Made by a program: the position numbers and the translations under genes. Of a stretch of DNA of 64,000 bases, positions 11,264-25,392 are shown one piece after another; the stretch's first letter is position 1, and every line of letters begins with the position of its first letter. Location: positions 8,643,501 through 8,707,500 of the forward strand of contig JALGPY010000005.1 of NCBI GenBank assembly GCA_023055425.1, in the 5' to 3' direction. The notes under the pieces were generated by a model, which saw only the letters and a program-made list of their open reading frames with translations, was not told the DNA's origin and did not search any database. Origin of the DNA: Linanthus parryae (taxonomy: Eukaryota; Streptophyta; Magnoliopsida; Ericales; Polemoniaceae).

Positions 11264-14200
11264 TGTAACACCCCTAATTCCCGAGAGAGTTCTTAGTGCA
11301 ATATCAAGACTTTGGGGGCTAATTTGTAAATAGTTTGTCACGGCTTTAAAGTGGGCATTTTGGAGTTTTAGCGATATTTGGACGTTGTTAGAATGATTTT
11401 GAAACACTAGAGATGTTCGGGGTGGTTGTGCGATTCTCTACAATTAAGTAGAACATCTAATTTTAGTTTATACCCCAAAGTATGTAAAACTACACTTTCA
11501 CCCCCTTATGCATGTGAGACACTTGTTAACCTTCTTTTGACACCCCAAGAGCTAGGTGGCAGCTCCACTCCCCTCTTCACCACCTGCTGAGAAAGAGAAG
11601 AGAGAGAGAGACTTCACCATCATCTTCATCATCTTCTTCTTCTTCTCCACCAAGATTACCACCACCTCCACCAAGGAACTACCACCAAACAACCACCAAC
11701 TCTCGACCTGCTACCACCTGGAGTAGCCCTCACCACAAGGATTAAAACGCCCCAAACAGATCGGGATTTCATCAAGAATCGAGTGAGAAATTCGGGTTTG
11801 AAGGTAAGAACCCTAGTTCGGTTTTTCGTCGATTTCTCCCTCCTCGTTGCAACCCATCACAATTAACACACATATTCTTGTTCCTTGTGTCGAGGCGAAC
11901 CTGGGAAGCACAAGCATGCCCTGCAAATCGCCGGATTTTGCTCCAGCCACCGTGCCGCCGCCGCCAAACCTCCATGGCCGACCAAAAATGGTAACTCCTT
12001 CATTTCTCCACCAAATTCGATGTTCCTTACATCAATGTGATCCCCATGACCTTAGGAATGCATTAGAAGCATCAAAACCTGCCCAGATTTTGGTTAGGTT
12101 CGAGTTTTGTTTCATTTTTCACTCTTGGTTCGTTTTTCCGTCATGCATAAACAGCCCCTGTTCAAATGAGCATATCTCTCTCGTTTTTCATCCGTTTTGA
12201 GCGATTCTGGACTTTCTGGAAACCTCAGACAATTGGCTACAACTTTCGTGTTTTAAATTTTGTCAAATTCGGTCTCTAAACCACCTAAAAATCGAGTTGA
12301 AGTCCCTGCGTTTTGTGTTGTTGAATCTGTCCAAGTGATGAATTTTTTTCTAAGTGTTGAAATCCTAGTTTTCACCCAACTTTGGACTCTTGTATCTTCC
12401 TCGTTTTTAATCCGTTTTGGACGATTCTTAGCTTTTTGGAAAGCCTGGACATAGCTCTACAACTCTCATTAAGATTTGTTTGTTTGATTTCAAGTCTAAA
12501 CTGTCCAAATTTGGCCTTGAATAGGGCTGGTTTGATGTGTTTTTGAACCATTAAAAGCTGAAAATTTTCTAAGTATAGAATGTCATGGTGAAACACCCAT
12601 TTTCTAACCCTTGTATCTTCTTCAAAACTTACTGAAATGTTGATCTGTTTTCTCCTGTGTAAAGATGATACATAATACTTCAAATCATCGTCTCTGGGTC
12701 ATGTTCAAATTTGTAACGGATTTCTCACAAAACGAGCCTAAAGTTGGTAATTTGAACTCATGAAGCACAAGTGAATTTTTCTAAGTGTTGAATCGGAATT
12801 TTTGTCCAACTTTGAGTAGCGATATCTCTTTGAATACTTGGAGTTTTTAGGAGTTCAAATATGTTCTGGAATTCTTGAACTATCGTCTTCAAAACCCTAT
12901 TCTCAGATTTTCAAGTATCCCCCTCAATTGATTACAAATCAGCTCTAAAGTTGACTAGTTGAGTCGACTTTCTTCTAAATTTGACTTTTGAATTCAACAC
13001 TCTAAATGACATTTCTAGCCTTAGTGTTCTTCACGAAACTTGCTCGTATTCGTATTCTGAGTCTAAATATCAAGTTTGACCAAGTTTGACTTTTCGAAAA
13101 CCCTAGTTTGACTGAACTGTATAGGAGGGGCAAAATAGTCATTTCACTTAAACTTTGAATTGAGGTTAGTTTAGTAACTTGGAGTTTGTCAGCATGTCTT
13201 GTATGCGTGTTTGGAGTACTTGTATGTAATTCTGGGCTAGGGTTGACCAAGTCAAATGTGGGGGTCTTTTTGCAGTTTTATTAAACCTCGGGGGCCTATG
13301 TGCAATTAATTAAAACTTTGCATTTGAACAAAGTTAATGTTTTGAGACCAACAACCTGACTTAGAAGGATACTTGGAGCCTTAAGAATGAATTATTTGAC
13401 TCGGGAGTTATCAAATCAAAGGTGGGGGTCTTTCTGTAATTTTAGCAAACTTTAGGGGCCTAAGTGTAATTTACTGAAAGTTGTAGATCTCGATGCTAAG
13501 TTCATATGGATGAGTTAAGAGTCATTCTTGGATGTTGTTGGGCCAGTATGAGTGTAATATGGGGTCCAGGCACAATCAGGGACTGTACTGGACAGTTTCA
13601 AAGTATTAGGGGCATTTTGGTCAAGTTAGTTTGCATGACCCGCATTCCAATGCATTATTGCATACAACCTCATATAGAGGGTAAATGCTAATAGACTGTA
13701 TACTTGACTTGTTTATATCCAGCCGTTGTTGAGGACCGTTCCGCAATAGACGAACGTGTTCGTATCGCTGCATTCACTGTTAGACCGGATTCACATGAGA
13801 TGAGCGTTATATGAGTGCTAGCTTTGCTTTGCGCCTTTCATGGCTCAGAGGTAAGTACATATGTACGGCCTTTTTATATCAAAATCTGCTTATATGCTTG
13901 ATGTTTCAAATGAATGTTCGCTATATGAAATAGTATGAGAATGCATGTTTTCCACTCGAAGTTGTTAAACTATTTTATTCATATCCCTTGAGAACTCTGG
14001 AAAATTACTTCCGAACTGTTGATATCTGATTCTGTTTATGTGAAAGAGAAGAAATAAAATACCTCTAATAGACTTAGGACGATGTACAGAGTACTGTTAT
14101 TAATGGGAGGCGTCAAGCGATCCTCCATTTTCTTATGGCTAAGACCATTGAAGCAATGCTTCTTATTATTGGATAGAACGTTAATGTTCAAAAATCCGCC

Positions 14201-15086
14201 CCCGATGAGCCAAAATGTATCAAGATATTGAGGCCAAGGGTTTTATAGAGCTATAGAGTGCTACTTATACTTGTAAGGGTCACTACGGTATAGGGGTGTC
14301 GACACTTAAGGCCTTTTAGCTAATGTTGTGAGCGGGGTTGACGAATGGGCTCCCTTAACGCTCGGGTGAAATAGGGTTTGATAGACCCTAGAAGGAACCC
14401 TTAGTAGTTGTTTCGTGATCCCTCTGTTTACATCGATCCTGCTGGTGGCTCTTGACACGCCTCAGCAAAATTAAACTGTTGATTGAAGCCAAAGTTATAA
14501 ATTGACTACTTGTTAATGTTGTTTGTGGCTCTTGATTGCCCTAATCAATTGAAATGATTTGTTATGATTTGGCTACTCATGAACTAAGTTGTCCTCCTAA
14601 ATGGACTTGTTTACTCTGGTTATGTTACGAACTACTCGTGGTTTCTCAATGTTATTAAATTGAGATGTTTTTGTTACTCGTTTACTTCCAGTCGTTCCAA
14701 ATTATCCAACATGATAGCATTACTGTTTAAATCTCCTAATTTATTCCAACTCATGCTTCCGTGCCACTCGTTGCTTTACATGTCGTAGTATGTATTTACT
14801 CAGTTTTTACTGATTATTTCTTCAAAACTGCGTCGGCATTTGCCATTTTAAAACCGCAGGTCATCAATCAAGTTTGGGGAATGGGAACGCGGATCGAGAT
14901 GAAGAAGTTTAGCTCAACTTAGATCACTTAGTAGATCACATAGATTATTTCAAAGACATTATATTTGTAATCTTATCTTCTCAAGATTGTTGTATTTATT
15001 AAATAAATGTAATATTCGTAACTATATTTCTACTTTTGGTTATCGATTGTCTCTTTAACCCTGAACCGAGATCCCGGGACGTTTCA
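11264..15086 (+). repeat. 5' LTR of the nested LARD
   Basis: The LTR is 3823 bp. Differences from the 3' LTR that I could see are near 12590-12597 (two), 12880, 14232 and 14686. The small open frames inside occur in both LTRs and are not genes. Confidence 0.92.
12130..12900. repeat. Diverged roughly 215-bp tandem repeats within the LARD LTR
   Basis: The phrase TTTTCTAAGTGTTGAA or a close variant recurs at about 12349, 12566 and 12777. The phrase CGTTTTTCATCCGTTTTG recurs in diverged form about 220 bases later. The same block is present in the 3' LTR at about 17195-17965. Confidence 0.6.
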
Positions 15087-16328
15087 GATGGTATCAGAGC
15101 ATCGGTTCTCCGGTTAAAGTGACCTTTCGATTTCCATTAGTAGATAATAAGAAAGATAAAACGTTTTCAAAATTTAAAATTGATTAGGATAACCCAATTT
15201 GGCAATAAAAAGTAAACAAGCCGTCGGGGAGTTTGGGTACTTACGTATTATGAAACTTGACTTGTACCGTATATGTTGATTGAATATTAATGACTATTTG
15301 AGATGTTCATGAAAAGTCTACTTGCCTATTTACAGGCGCAATACTTATGTGACATGCCTATTTATATCGAATTGTTTGTCGTAGTTGTGTGATGCGTATC
15401 TTTGACTCTTTATTTTTGTAAGTAATTTCTCGACGAGAGAGTAACGGCGTTGTAACTTAGAAGACCCCGAGACAACTCTTTCGCACCTACGAGTGACAAA
15501 CCTTAAAACATTAGTTTAACTTTTGTTTATTTTGAGTTAGTTTGAGATGGTTCTTTCCCAAATTAGAAAGTTTTGAAAATAAAGTATTTATTACAAAAAA
15601 AAAATGGTTTCTGAAAATTATTGGCGTTTCGAGCTACCAAATGCCAAGTGATATGGACCACTTTGTTTATCAGTCCGCTGGCGCGACTCTTAGTACGACG
15701 GTACTATAAGTTGTACCCGCTGTGTAGACTAAGTTGGAACATTTGAAGCACATGCGAGTTGTGTTAGAAAGGCACGTTGTGTGACGACACATAGTGTTCT
15801 TTCTCCCTCGTATGCGTGGAACACTTTAGGTGATTGGTTTATCTAACCCTATAGAGGTAAGACAACATTTTTAACGCGTATGATTCAAGCAAAATGACAT
15901 ATTAGTCTTGATAAAAATATTTGTCTAAAAGTTTCGAGATTTGTATAAATTCTAGCAAATTTTTGAGTTGTTTCTAAAATTGAGAACTTGTATGTTGTTA
16001 TCAAACTTTCAAAATCTTGTTTCGAACTTTTACTTGTACTAACCATATACGAAACCCTATTGTGATGCGAGTCTAGGCTGGATAGTAATATAGACTTATA
16101 ATAGACCCCGTCCCGCGGAGGGTGATAATGAGAAATTTCTTCCAGTTAAGGTGTTTCTAGCTGACCATCTAAGGAAGTCATCTTTTGGGAACAGAACATT
16201 CGACGAGAGCAGTTTAGGTACTTGTCTGGCTAAGTCAAATAGACTGAGTCACTGTGCTGCATTTTATATATGTGGGTAAGTATAGTGTGAGATCTTCGGG
16301 GACGAAGATTCTTTTAAGGTGGGTAGAT
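15087..16328 (+). other. LARD internal region: primer site, non-coding spacer, purine tract
   Basis: The primer site TGGTATCAGAGC is at 15089-15100. No coding frame is present. The purine tract AAGGTGGGTAGAT at 16316-16328 directly precedes the 3' LTR, and the foldback around GGGGAC lies at about 16291-16310. Confidence 0.85.
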
Positions 16329-19300
16329 TGTAACACCCCTAATTCCCGAGAGAGTTCTTAGTGCAATATCAAGACTTTGGGGGCTAATTTGTAAATAGTT
16401 TGTCACGGCTTTAAAGTGGGCATTTTGGAGTTTTAGCGATATTTGGACGTTGTTAGAATGATTTTGAAACACTAGAGATGTTCGGGGTGGTTGTGCGATT
16501 CTCTACAATTAAGTAGAACATCTAATTTTAGTTTATACCCCAAAGTATGTAAAACTACACTTTCACCCCCTTATGCATGTGAGACACTTGTTAACCTTCT
16601 TTTGACACCCCAAGAGCTAGGTGGCAGCTCCACTCCCCTCTTCACCACCTGCTGAGAAAGAGAAGAGAGAGAGAGACTTCACCATCATCTTCATCATCTT
16701 CTTCTTCTTCTCCACCAAGATTACCACCACCTCCACCAAGGAACTACCACCAAACAACCACCAACTCTCGACCTGCTACCACCTGGAGTAGCCCTCACCA
16801 CAAGGATTAAAACGCCCCAAACAGATCGGGATTTCATCAAGAATCGAGTGAGAAATTCGGGTTTGAAGGTAAGAACCCTAGTTCGGTTTTTCGTCGATTT
16901 CTCCCTCCTCGTTGCAACCCATCACAATTAACACACATATTCTTGTTCCTTGTGTCGAGGCGAACCTGGGAAGCACAAGCATGCCCTGCAAATCGCCGGA
17001 TTTTGCTCCAGCCACCGTGCCGCCGCCGCCAAACCTCCATGGCCGACCAAAAATGGTAACTCCTTCATTTCTCCACCAAATTCGATGTTCCTTACATCAA
17101 TGTGATCCCCATGACCTTAGGAATGCATTAGAAGCATCAAAACCTGCCCAGATTTTGGTTAGGTTCGAGTTTTGTTTCATTTTTCACTCTTGGTTCGTTT
17201 TTCCGTCATGCATAAACAGCCCCTGTTCAAATGAGCATATCTCTCTCGTTTTTCATCCGTTTTGAGCGATTCTGGACTTTCTGGAAACCTCAGACAATTG
17301 GCTACAACTTTCGTGTTTTAAATTTTGTCAAATTCGGTCTCTAAACCACCTAAAAATCGAGTTGAAGTCCCTGCGTTTTGTGTTGTTGAATCTGTCCAAG
17401 TGATGAATTTTTTTCTAAGTGTTGAAATCCTAGTTTTCACCCAACTTTGGACTCTTGTATCTTCCTCGTTTTTAATCCGTTTTGGACGATTCTTAGCTTT
17501 TTGGAAAGCCTGGACATAGCTCTACAACTCTCATTAAGATTTGTTTGTTTGATTTCAAGTCTAAACTGTCCAAATTTGGCCTTGAATAGGGCTGGTTTGA
17601 TGTGTTTTTGAACCATTAAAAGCTGAAAATTTTCTAAGTATAGAATGTCATGGTGAAACGCCCATATTCTAACCCTTGTATCTTCTTCAAAACTTACTGA
17701 AATGTTGATCTGTTTTCTCCTGTGTAAAGATGATACATAATACTTCAAATCATCGTCTCTGGGTCATGTTCAAATTTGTAACGGATTTCTCACAAAACGA
17801 GCCTAAAGTTGGTAATTTGAACTCATGAAGCACAAGTGAATTTTTCTAAGTGTTGAATCGGAATTTTTGTCCAACTTTGAGTAGCGATATCTCTTTGAAT
17901 ACTTGGAGTTTTTAGGAGTTCAAATATGTTCTGGAATCCTTGAACTATCGTCTTCAAAACCCTATTCTCAGATTTTCAAGTATCCCCCTCAATTGATTAC
18001 AAATCAGCTCTAAAGTTGACTAGTTGAGTCGACTTTCTTCTAAATTTGACTTTTGAATTCAACACTCTAAATGACATTTCTAGCCTTAGTGTTCTTCACG
18101 AAACTTGCTCGTATTCGTATTCTGAGTCTAAATATCAAGTTTGACCAAGTTTGACTTTTCGAAAACCCTAGTTTGACTGAACTGTATAGGAGGGGCAAAA
18201 TAGTCATTTCACTTAAACTTTGAATTGAGGTTAGTTTAGTAACTTGGAGTTTGTCAGCATGTCTTGTATGCGTGTTTGGAGTACTTGTATGTAATTCTGG
18301 GCTAGGGTTGACCAAGTCAAATGTGGGGGTCTTTTTGCAGTTTTATTAAACCTCGGGGGCCTATGTGCAATTAATTAAAACTTTGCATTTGAACAAAGTT
18401 AATGTTTTGAGACCAACAACCTGACTTAGAAGGATACTTGGAGCCTTAAGAATGAATTATTTGACTCGGGAGTTATCAAATCAAAGGTGGGGGTCTTTCT
18501 GTAATTTTAGCAAACTTTAGGGGCCTAAGTGTAATTTACTGAAAGTTGTAGATCTCGATGCTAAGTTCATATGGATGAGTTAAGAGTCATTCTTGGATGT
18601 TGTTGGGCCAGTATGAGTGTAATATGGGGTCCAGGCACAATCAGGGACTGTACTGGACAGTTTCAAAGTATTAGGGGCATTTTGGTCAAGTTAGTTTGCA
18701 TGACCCGCATTCCAATGCATTATTGCATACAACCTCATATAGAGGGTAAATGCTAATAGACTGTATACTTGACTTGTTTATATCCAGCCGTTGTTGAGGA
18801 CCGTTCCGCAATAGACGAACGTGTTCGTATCGCTGCATTCACTGTTAGACCGGATTCACATGAGATGAGCGTTATATGAGTGCTAGCTTTGCTTTGCGCC
18901 TTTCATGGCTCAGAGGTAAGTACATATGTACGGCCTTTTTATATCAAAATCTGCTTATATGCTTGATGTTTCAAATGAATGTTCGCTATATGAAATAGTA
19001 TGAGAATGCATGTTTTCCACTCGAAGTTGTTAAACTATTTTATTCATATCCCTTGAGAACTCTGGAAAATTACTTCCGAACTGTTGATATCTGATTCTGT
19101 TTATGTGAAAGAGAAGAAATAAAATACCTCTAATAGACTTAGGACGATGTACAGAGTACTGTTATTAATGGGAGGCGTCAAGCGATCCTCCATTTTCTTA
19201 TGGCTAAGACCATTGAAGCAATGCTTCTTATTATTGGATAGAACGTTAATGTTCAAAAATCCGCCCCCGATGAGCCAAAATGTATCAAGATATTGAGACC

Positions 19301-20151
19301 AAGGGTTTTATAGAGCTATAGAGTGCTACTTATACTTGTAAGGGTCACTACGGTATAGGGGTGTCGACACTTAAGGCCTTTTAGCTAATGTTGTGAGCGG
19401 GGTTGACGAATGGGCTCCCTTAACGCTCGGGTGAAATAGGGTTTGATAGACCCTAGAAGGAACCCTTAGTAGTTGTTTCGTGATCCCTCTGTTTACATCG
19501 ATCCTGCTGGTGGCTCTTGACACGCCTCAGCAAAATTAAACTGTTGATTGAAGCCAAAGTTATAAATTGACTACTTGTTAATGTTGTTTGTGGCTCTTGA
19601 TTGCCCTAATCAATTGAAATGATTTGTTATGATTTGGCTACTCATGAACTAAGTTGTCCTCCTAAATGGACTTGTTTACTCTGGTTATGTTACGAACTAC
19701 TCGTGGTTTCTCAATGTTATTAAATTGAGATGTTTTTGTTACTCGCTTACTTCCAGTCGTTCCAAATTATCCAACATGATAGCATTACTGTTTAAATCTC
19801 CTAATTTATTCCAACTCATGCTTCCGTGCCACTCGTTGCTTTACATGTCGTAGTATGTATTTACTCAGTTTTTACTGATTATTTCTTCAAAACTGCGTCG
19901 GCATTTGCCATTTTAAAACCGCAGGTCATCAATCAAGTTTGGGGAATGGGAACGCGGATCGAGATGAAGAAGTTTAGCTCAACTTAGATCACTTAGTAGA
20001 TCACATAGATTATTTCAAAGACATTATATTTGTAATCTTATCTTCTCAAGATTGTTGTATTTATTAAATAAATGTAATATTCGTAACTATATTTCTACTT
20101 TTGGTTATCGATTGTCTCTTTAACCCTGAACCGAGATCCCGGGACGTTTCA
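16329..20151 (+). repeat. 3' LTR of the nested LARD
   Basis: This is 3823 bp, the same length as the 5' LTR, and it ends immediately before the second GGAGT. Confidence 0.92.
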
Positions 20152-20156
20152 GGAGT
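20152..20156. other. Target-site duplication (right) of the nested element
   Basis: GGAGT is identical to 11259-11263. Removing the LARD and one copy restores the order seen in internal regions A and C. Confidence 0.93.
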
Positions 20157-21152
20157 ACCTCCCAATAAAACTTCAATTTCGTCACAATCAAGATCATAGG
20201 AACTCCGGTAAGTACTAGGCTCTTCTAGAGCACAAGACAAGTCTACATTCCCTCCACTAGTGGTAGCATCAAATTTGACCTCTAACTCATCACATGAGTG
20301 ATTTCCATTTTGCGACTCCTCCTCACAAGTGTCACTATGGGAGTCATCCAAAATGGCTTCACTCATGTCATGGGTTGAAGAGTCATCATCAAAAATATCA
20401 ATCTCACTACCAATATCACTATCACATGCTTCTTTAGATTGTGCAAATGAGAAATGAATACAATCACCTATCCTAGTGGCAACAACTCCATCATCAAACA
20501 CATCATCCAAAATTTGATCTTGAGCAAGCTCGTGATGTGTGTGAATAAGAACTTGAGACTCATATGATGGCGAGTTTTGTGAAGAGTAAGTACTATATGC
20601 AAGAGACTCATTATCATGCGATTGTGAATATGAGGGTTCCACTCTATCAATCGAGTGACAAAACGATCCTTCTACTTCTCTAAATGAGCCTTCAAGTTTA
20701 CTTTGTGATTCTCTTAGTTCTCTTATTGAATCTCTTAGTTCTTTTGTGCCTTGGAGATATTTTTGAAATGTCTCCTCTAGAGAATCACTTATAGGCCTCT
20801 CTAGTTCCTCATTCACATAAGCTTCCCTCTCCAAATGATTAACTCCTCTTGATTCACACATCATATCATTATATTGATAAGTGCTAGGATCATGAGAGTT
20901 CAAAAACATGTAAGTGTTTGAGGGAGGTGATTGTGCACAAGAAGCATGAGATGTGTAATCTAGTGTCCTACTATCATGCCAAGAATAATCATTCTTAGGA
21001 AAATAATCACCATTATTGTAAGCACGCTCACGTTTGGAACGCATTGATTCCTTAGAATGATTTTCATGTCTAGTAAATGCATAGTAGTAAGGATGTTCAT
21101 GAGACATTTTTTTTCTCAAGCAAGTAGATGAGAGGTACTTGATGAATTTCAC
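20157..21152 (-). pseudogene. N-terminal part of the 508-residue ORF, copy B
   Basis: This covers about the first 330 residues of the element protein, identical to copy A. Without splicing, the frame continues into the LARD 3' LTR and stops at 20064 after about 30 unrelated residues, so any product is truncated and lacks the hydrophobic segment. Confidence 0.85.
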
Positions 21153-21260
21153 AAGCCCTCTTGAATCTCACAAGCTTAACTAACCACAAACAACTAGAGA
21201 AAATGTCAAGAAAAATACTAAGAAAAAAAATAAAGCAAATCAAATCTAAAACCTAGCCTC

Positions 21261-21278
21261 TCCCCGGCAACGGCGCCA
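21261..21278 (-). other. Primer-binding site of internal region B
   Basis: Same tRNA-Asp-type site and six-base spacer as at 6602-6619, next to LTR C. Confidence 0.88.
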
Positions 21279-21284
21279 AAAACT

Positions 21285-23660
21285 TGTTCGACGATAATTC
21301 CCAAGTATAGGAATATCGTTCTAAGTAGTACCCGAGTAAGAACGGGGTCGAATCCACAAGGAGAGGAGGATTAGAGAGTGACTTGCAAAACTAGAATAAA
21401 CGACTAACTAAAACAATAAAACACAAACTCTCAGTGGCTTTAAAGTTTGCCAAGCTATTCAAATCCACCAAAATCAATTGATGGAGCAAGTTTGAGGTTT
21501 GAGTTTAAGAACAAAGTAAACGACTACTAGAGCTACGATTCAAGAAACTAAGTGAAACGACAAGTAGAGAGGGGCTAGGGATCATCGGTTTCTCTAGTGA
21601 CCAATCCTCCTATTATATTCAAGCCCGATTCTCAATTCGCATGTGTCAATCCACAAGACAAGTATCTCAAGAAGTGATTGCTCATACAATCCAACTCGCG
21701 ACAAGAGAAGTGTGTAAATCCAACACGCTAATCAAGCACTAAAGAGGCTATTCAAATGAGATCCTCCAAATTTCAAGTGTTTCAAGCATCAACCATATGT
21801 AAACACACATAGGTGTTTCCACATGAAAGATCAAGCAACAAATGAGATTTGTAAATTCTCACTCAAATCACCAAACTAGAACTCGATTTCTCAAAGTTAG
21901 GATTGATGAGTTCCTCTTACTCAAATGCAACTTCAAATCAAACAAGTCAAGAGTATCCGCACATCTACCTATTCAATGCATCAAATACTTCAACAAGAGA
22001 AATTCAAACATTGCACTAAGCATTCAAGTGAACCCAATTCAACCCATTCATCCTTGAAGTTCAACTTGAAACAATAGGAAGATTTAGACACTAGATAGTC
22101 CCAAATCACCCAAGCAAGTGAATTAGCTAAACATTATAAGAAATTCAAGAGAGATTGAGATAAATTTACTTTCAATAATCAAAGCTTGAATCACAATTGA
22201 TGTCATACACTTGTTTTTGCCAATTCAACCTCAACAACTACACAAAATTAAGAGCAAAATAGCCAAAAACACAAAGCTATGCTATCATCACTACCAAACT
22301 AAGCTTCTAATAGTGAAGCTACTACCCAAATCAAGCTGCTGCTGCTATGCTATAGTGAAGAACACAGCAGCAGCAGCACCAAGAACAGAGCACTGCAACA
22401 GCCACACAACAGACCCAAAATTCGTCCAGAATTGGATCAAAAACCACAGCTCCTCTCTCCCTCTCTTCCTCTTTCTCGTTCTTGGCCCTTAGAGAGCTCA
22501 AGAACAACCCAGAAGAAGGCGAAATCAGAGAGAGAGAGAGGAGAAACAGAGGCGAACAGAGCAGTCCCTGGTACCGTCGGGTCAGAGAGTCCGCCCTGAT
22601 TTCTTCAATTCTGAGTTTATATAGAGTGTAGGAATGGATTTCTTAGCCTCCAAGTACCAATCTCCACCGTTTAATTGATCCAAAACACTCTCTATCGTTG
22701 ATTTCAACCTGTTCATATGAACCCTAGGAAATTGGGGGTTTCTTGTTGGTAGCTTATTGGGCCGAATTGAGAGAATAGGGAGGTAGAGATTGGGCTGGGG
22801 ATCTGTTTGGTACCAATTTGAGTTGATTTGGTGGAGAATTGAGGGGGTTTTGAAGGGTTTAGCCATGGCTAGGAATTGGGTTTATGGGTGTTCGGTATTG
22901 AATGAGTTCGGGGGCTGTTTCAGGTGTTTAGAGAGGTCTAAGTGAGGTGGGTGTTGTAGAGATTTGGATTGGGATCGATTTGAGGCCGGTTGGGTCCGGT
23001 TTGGAGCTCGAACGAAGCTGCGGTGAAGCTTCCATGGCTGCCGCAACTGTTCACGTCGAACAGGGGAAGAAGATGACCGCGTTGCTGAATTTTCTTCTTG
23101 TTATTTGCACTTTGGCCCCCTCTCATTTGCTGATACCTTTTAAAAGACCCCGTGCTCTTCTTAAAATGTATGAGAAAATACAATTCCACCCCGATTCCGT
23201 TATAAATCCTTCAAATAAGCCATTAACTCGTTTAGAAAACTTCACTAAGCTCCCCAACTCCGTTAAATGGTTTTCAAACAAACCCTTGGATGCAACTTTG
23301 GCCTTGTAATGTGGCCTCTTGGCTTCTAAATCTTCATTTTTGGCCTCTATCTTCCCTTGTTGTCTTCATTTAAACCCTTGAAACCTCTCTTTAACTTGCA
23401 AATTCTTGCTTTGTCTTCAATTTTAGCCTCTTTATCACTTGACTTCTTCTAATTAAGCCTTCAAATTCCCCATTCAAGCTTTCATAAATAGCCCCTTGCG
23501 TTCTAAATCACTTCTTTGCCTACAAAATGAGAGAAAACAACCAAAACTACGAAAACAAGCATAAGTCTAGAAAGAGAGATAAAATAGATAAATTACACAT
23601 ATTAGCAAGTTAAGAAGAGTTCGTTAACATACTAAAATATGCAATTTTAATTCATCAACA
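21285..23660 (-). repeat. LTR C of the array
   Basis: This is a 2376-bp copy. Two private substitutions were noted, one near 22416 and one near 23469. Confidence 0.9.
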
Positions 23661-25392
23661 CACCCCCCAACTAGCCTTTTGCTCGTCCTCGAGCAAAGAG
23701 AGCGATATTAGTAGTAACCTAGTGAAGAACCAATCATGAGCGACACTAACTCAACTAGACAAGGCTTGACTCAATTCTAATCTAGACTCAAATATTTACA
23801 AAAACGCACACACACATTATCTATCCTAAGTGAGGACTAAAAGAAACAAAATACTAAGAGTTACTAGCTAATTTTAATTTTTCTTTTTGGTGGGGGAAAA
23901 AGAAGAATGCATAAATGTCTCCTCAAATAAATTCTCAAAGTCCAAGAAGATTGAGAAGGAAGCCTAAGGACGTCTAAGCATATACTCATACAAATGTGGG
24001 CGGTGTTTGGTAGAAGGTGACTCATGCGAACTACAAAACTTGTTAAATTAAGTCCAATTTGCGAGAAAGTATGCCTTCAAAAATAAGGATCACAAGAAAC
24101 TAGACATTCTCATACTTATTCAAAAGCACCCATGTAGGATGGACTCCCAAAGCTTTGAACAAAATTTTTTTAAGAAGGGGAGATGTGGTTGTGGGCTTGT
24201 ATGATCCTTTTGTGGATTTTCGGTAGATGGTGCGATTTATCATGATTTTTTTTTTCTTTTTCTTTTTTTTAGCATTAATATTTTATTGTTAACCTCAAAT
24301 CCAAGGATCTCCAAGACCCACAACAAAATAGAGGAATATACAAGCGAGTGGGCTTTTTAAGCTAAACCAAGGGAGCTATCTAGGTGGTGACATAACATTA
24401 TCCCCGGACACCCCTCTATTTCTTAGACATCGCATGGGGTGTCATTGGTAACCACCACTCCAATGGGCTACAAGTTTCCACCGCAAAAACGAATAGAGAA
24501 AAATCTTTTTGTGAAGTTCAAATAGCTTTAGAAAATGCACCCTCTATCAAAAGTAGTAAGACGTCAAAGTTTATGTGATCAACCTAGCTTGAAGGACTTA
24601 AACATGAAACGTAAATTTAGTGTGCGCTTTGTGAGAACGCATGATGTCGCGGAAGGTGGGATATTGGTGTAGATGTATTGAGTATAAGCAAAGAATTCCT
24701 TTCTAAAATAAAAATAAAAAGAACATGGACTAAGAAATTTCATTATTTGAAAACATATAGCTTTCCTAAAATTCCCCCTTTTCACTTTTTTCTCATTTTT
24801 TTTTCTTCATTTTCATTTTTTTTATTATTTTTTTTTATTTTTTTTTGAAATAAGTGACTCAACTATAACTTTCTAAGACTCAATAAAGCTATCAAATAAG
24901 AAAATAAAATCTAGACTCAAGATGAAAGGTTAAAATAAATAAAACTACCAAAGAAATGAAAATAAAAACCTATGGTTTGACACGGGGAAAGAGTGATGCT
25001 TCTCATGAAAGGTTCACACACATTTTTTTTCAAAATTTTCAATTTTTAAATTTTTATGATTTTTTAGAATTTTTCATTTTTTTTGTATTTTTCATGTAAA
25101 TCACTAATGAAGAAAAATCATGCTAGTAACCATTTAAGCAAGAAATATATCTACTTCCCACACCCCAACTAAAATGTCACATTGTCCTCAATGTGTGAGA
25201 ACAATGGAAGAGCATACAAATTTTAGCAAGAATTAAGGGATAGAAGAGACCTCATTTTAGCTTTCTTGGCCACCAAGCACAAGTCCTCTTCCAAGAGCAA
25301 CCTACAAAATGTTCATAGAAAAGAAATGCAAAAAATAGAGATAAACTAATTTATTTATTTACAACTACGGAGGTGGAACAAAGAAAATGATG

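Larger units (their letters stand above)
11264..20151 (+). mobile_element. LARD-type non-autonomous LTR retrotransposon, Tekay/Del-like
   Basis: This is a complete 8888-bp insertion: two 3823-bp LTRs around a 1242-bp internal region with no ORF above 60 codons. LTRs begin TGTAACACCCC and end GGGACGTTTCA. The primer site is the initiator-tRNA-Met type. The end of the internal region has the ATCTTCGGGGACGAAGAT foldback followed by a short purine tract, an arrangement characteristic of Tekay/Del chromoviruses. LTRs make up about 86 percent of its length and no protein domain is present, which fits a large retrotransposon derivative. About five LTR-LTR differences were seen by eye, so it is recent. 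Confidence 0.9.

Noticed and set aside
11772..13691. Small frames in the LARD LTR, repeated at 16837-18756
   Set aside because: They lie inside long terminal repeats with no domain or coding signal and are shared only because the LTRs are copies.
20064..21152. A distinct 362-residue protein
   Set aside because: It is the N-terminal part of the 508-residue element ORF running into the LARD LTR; the last 30 residues are LTR read-through.
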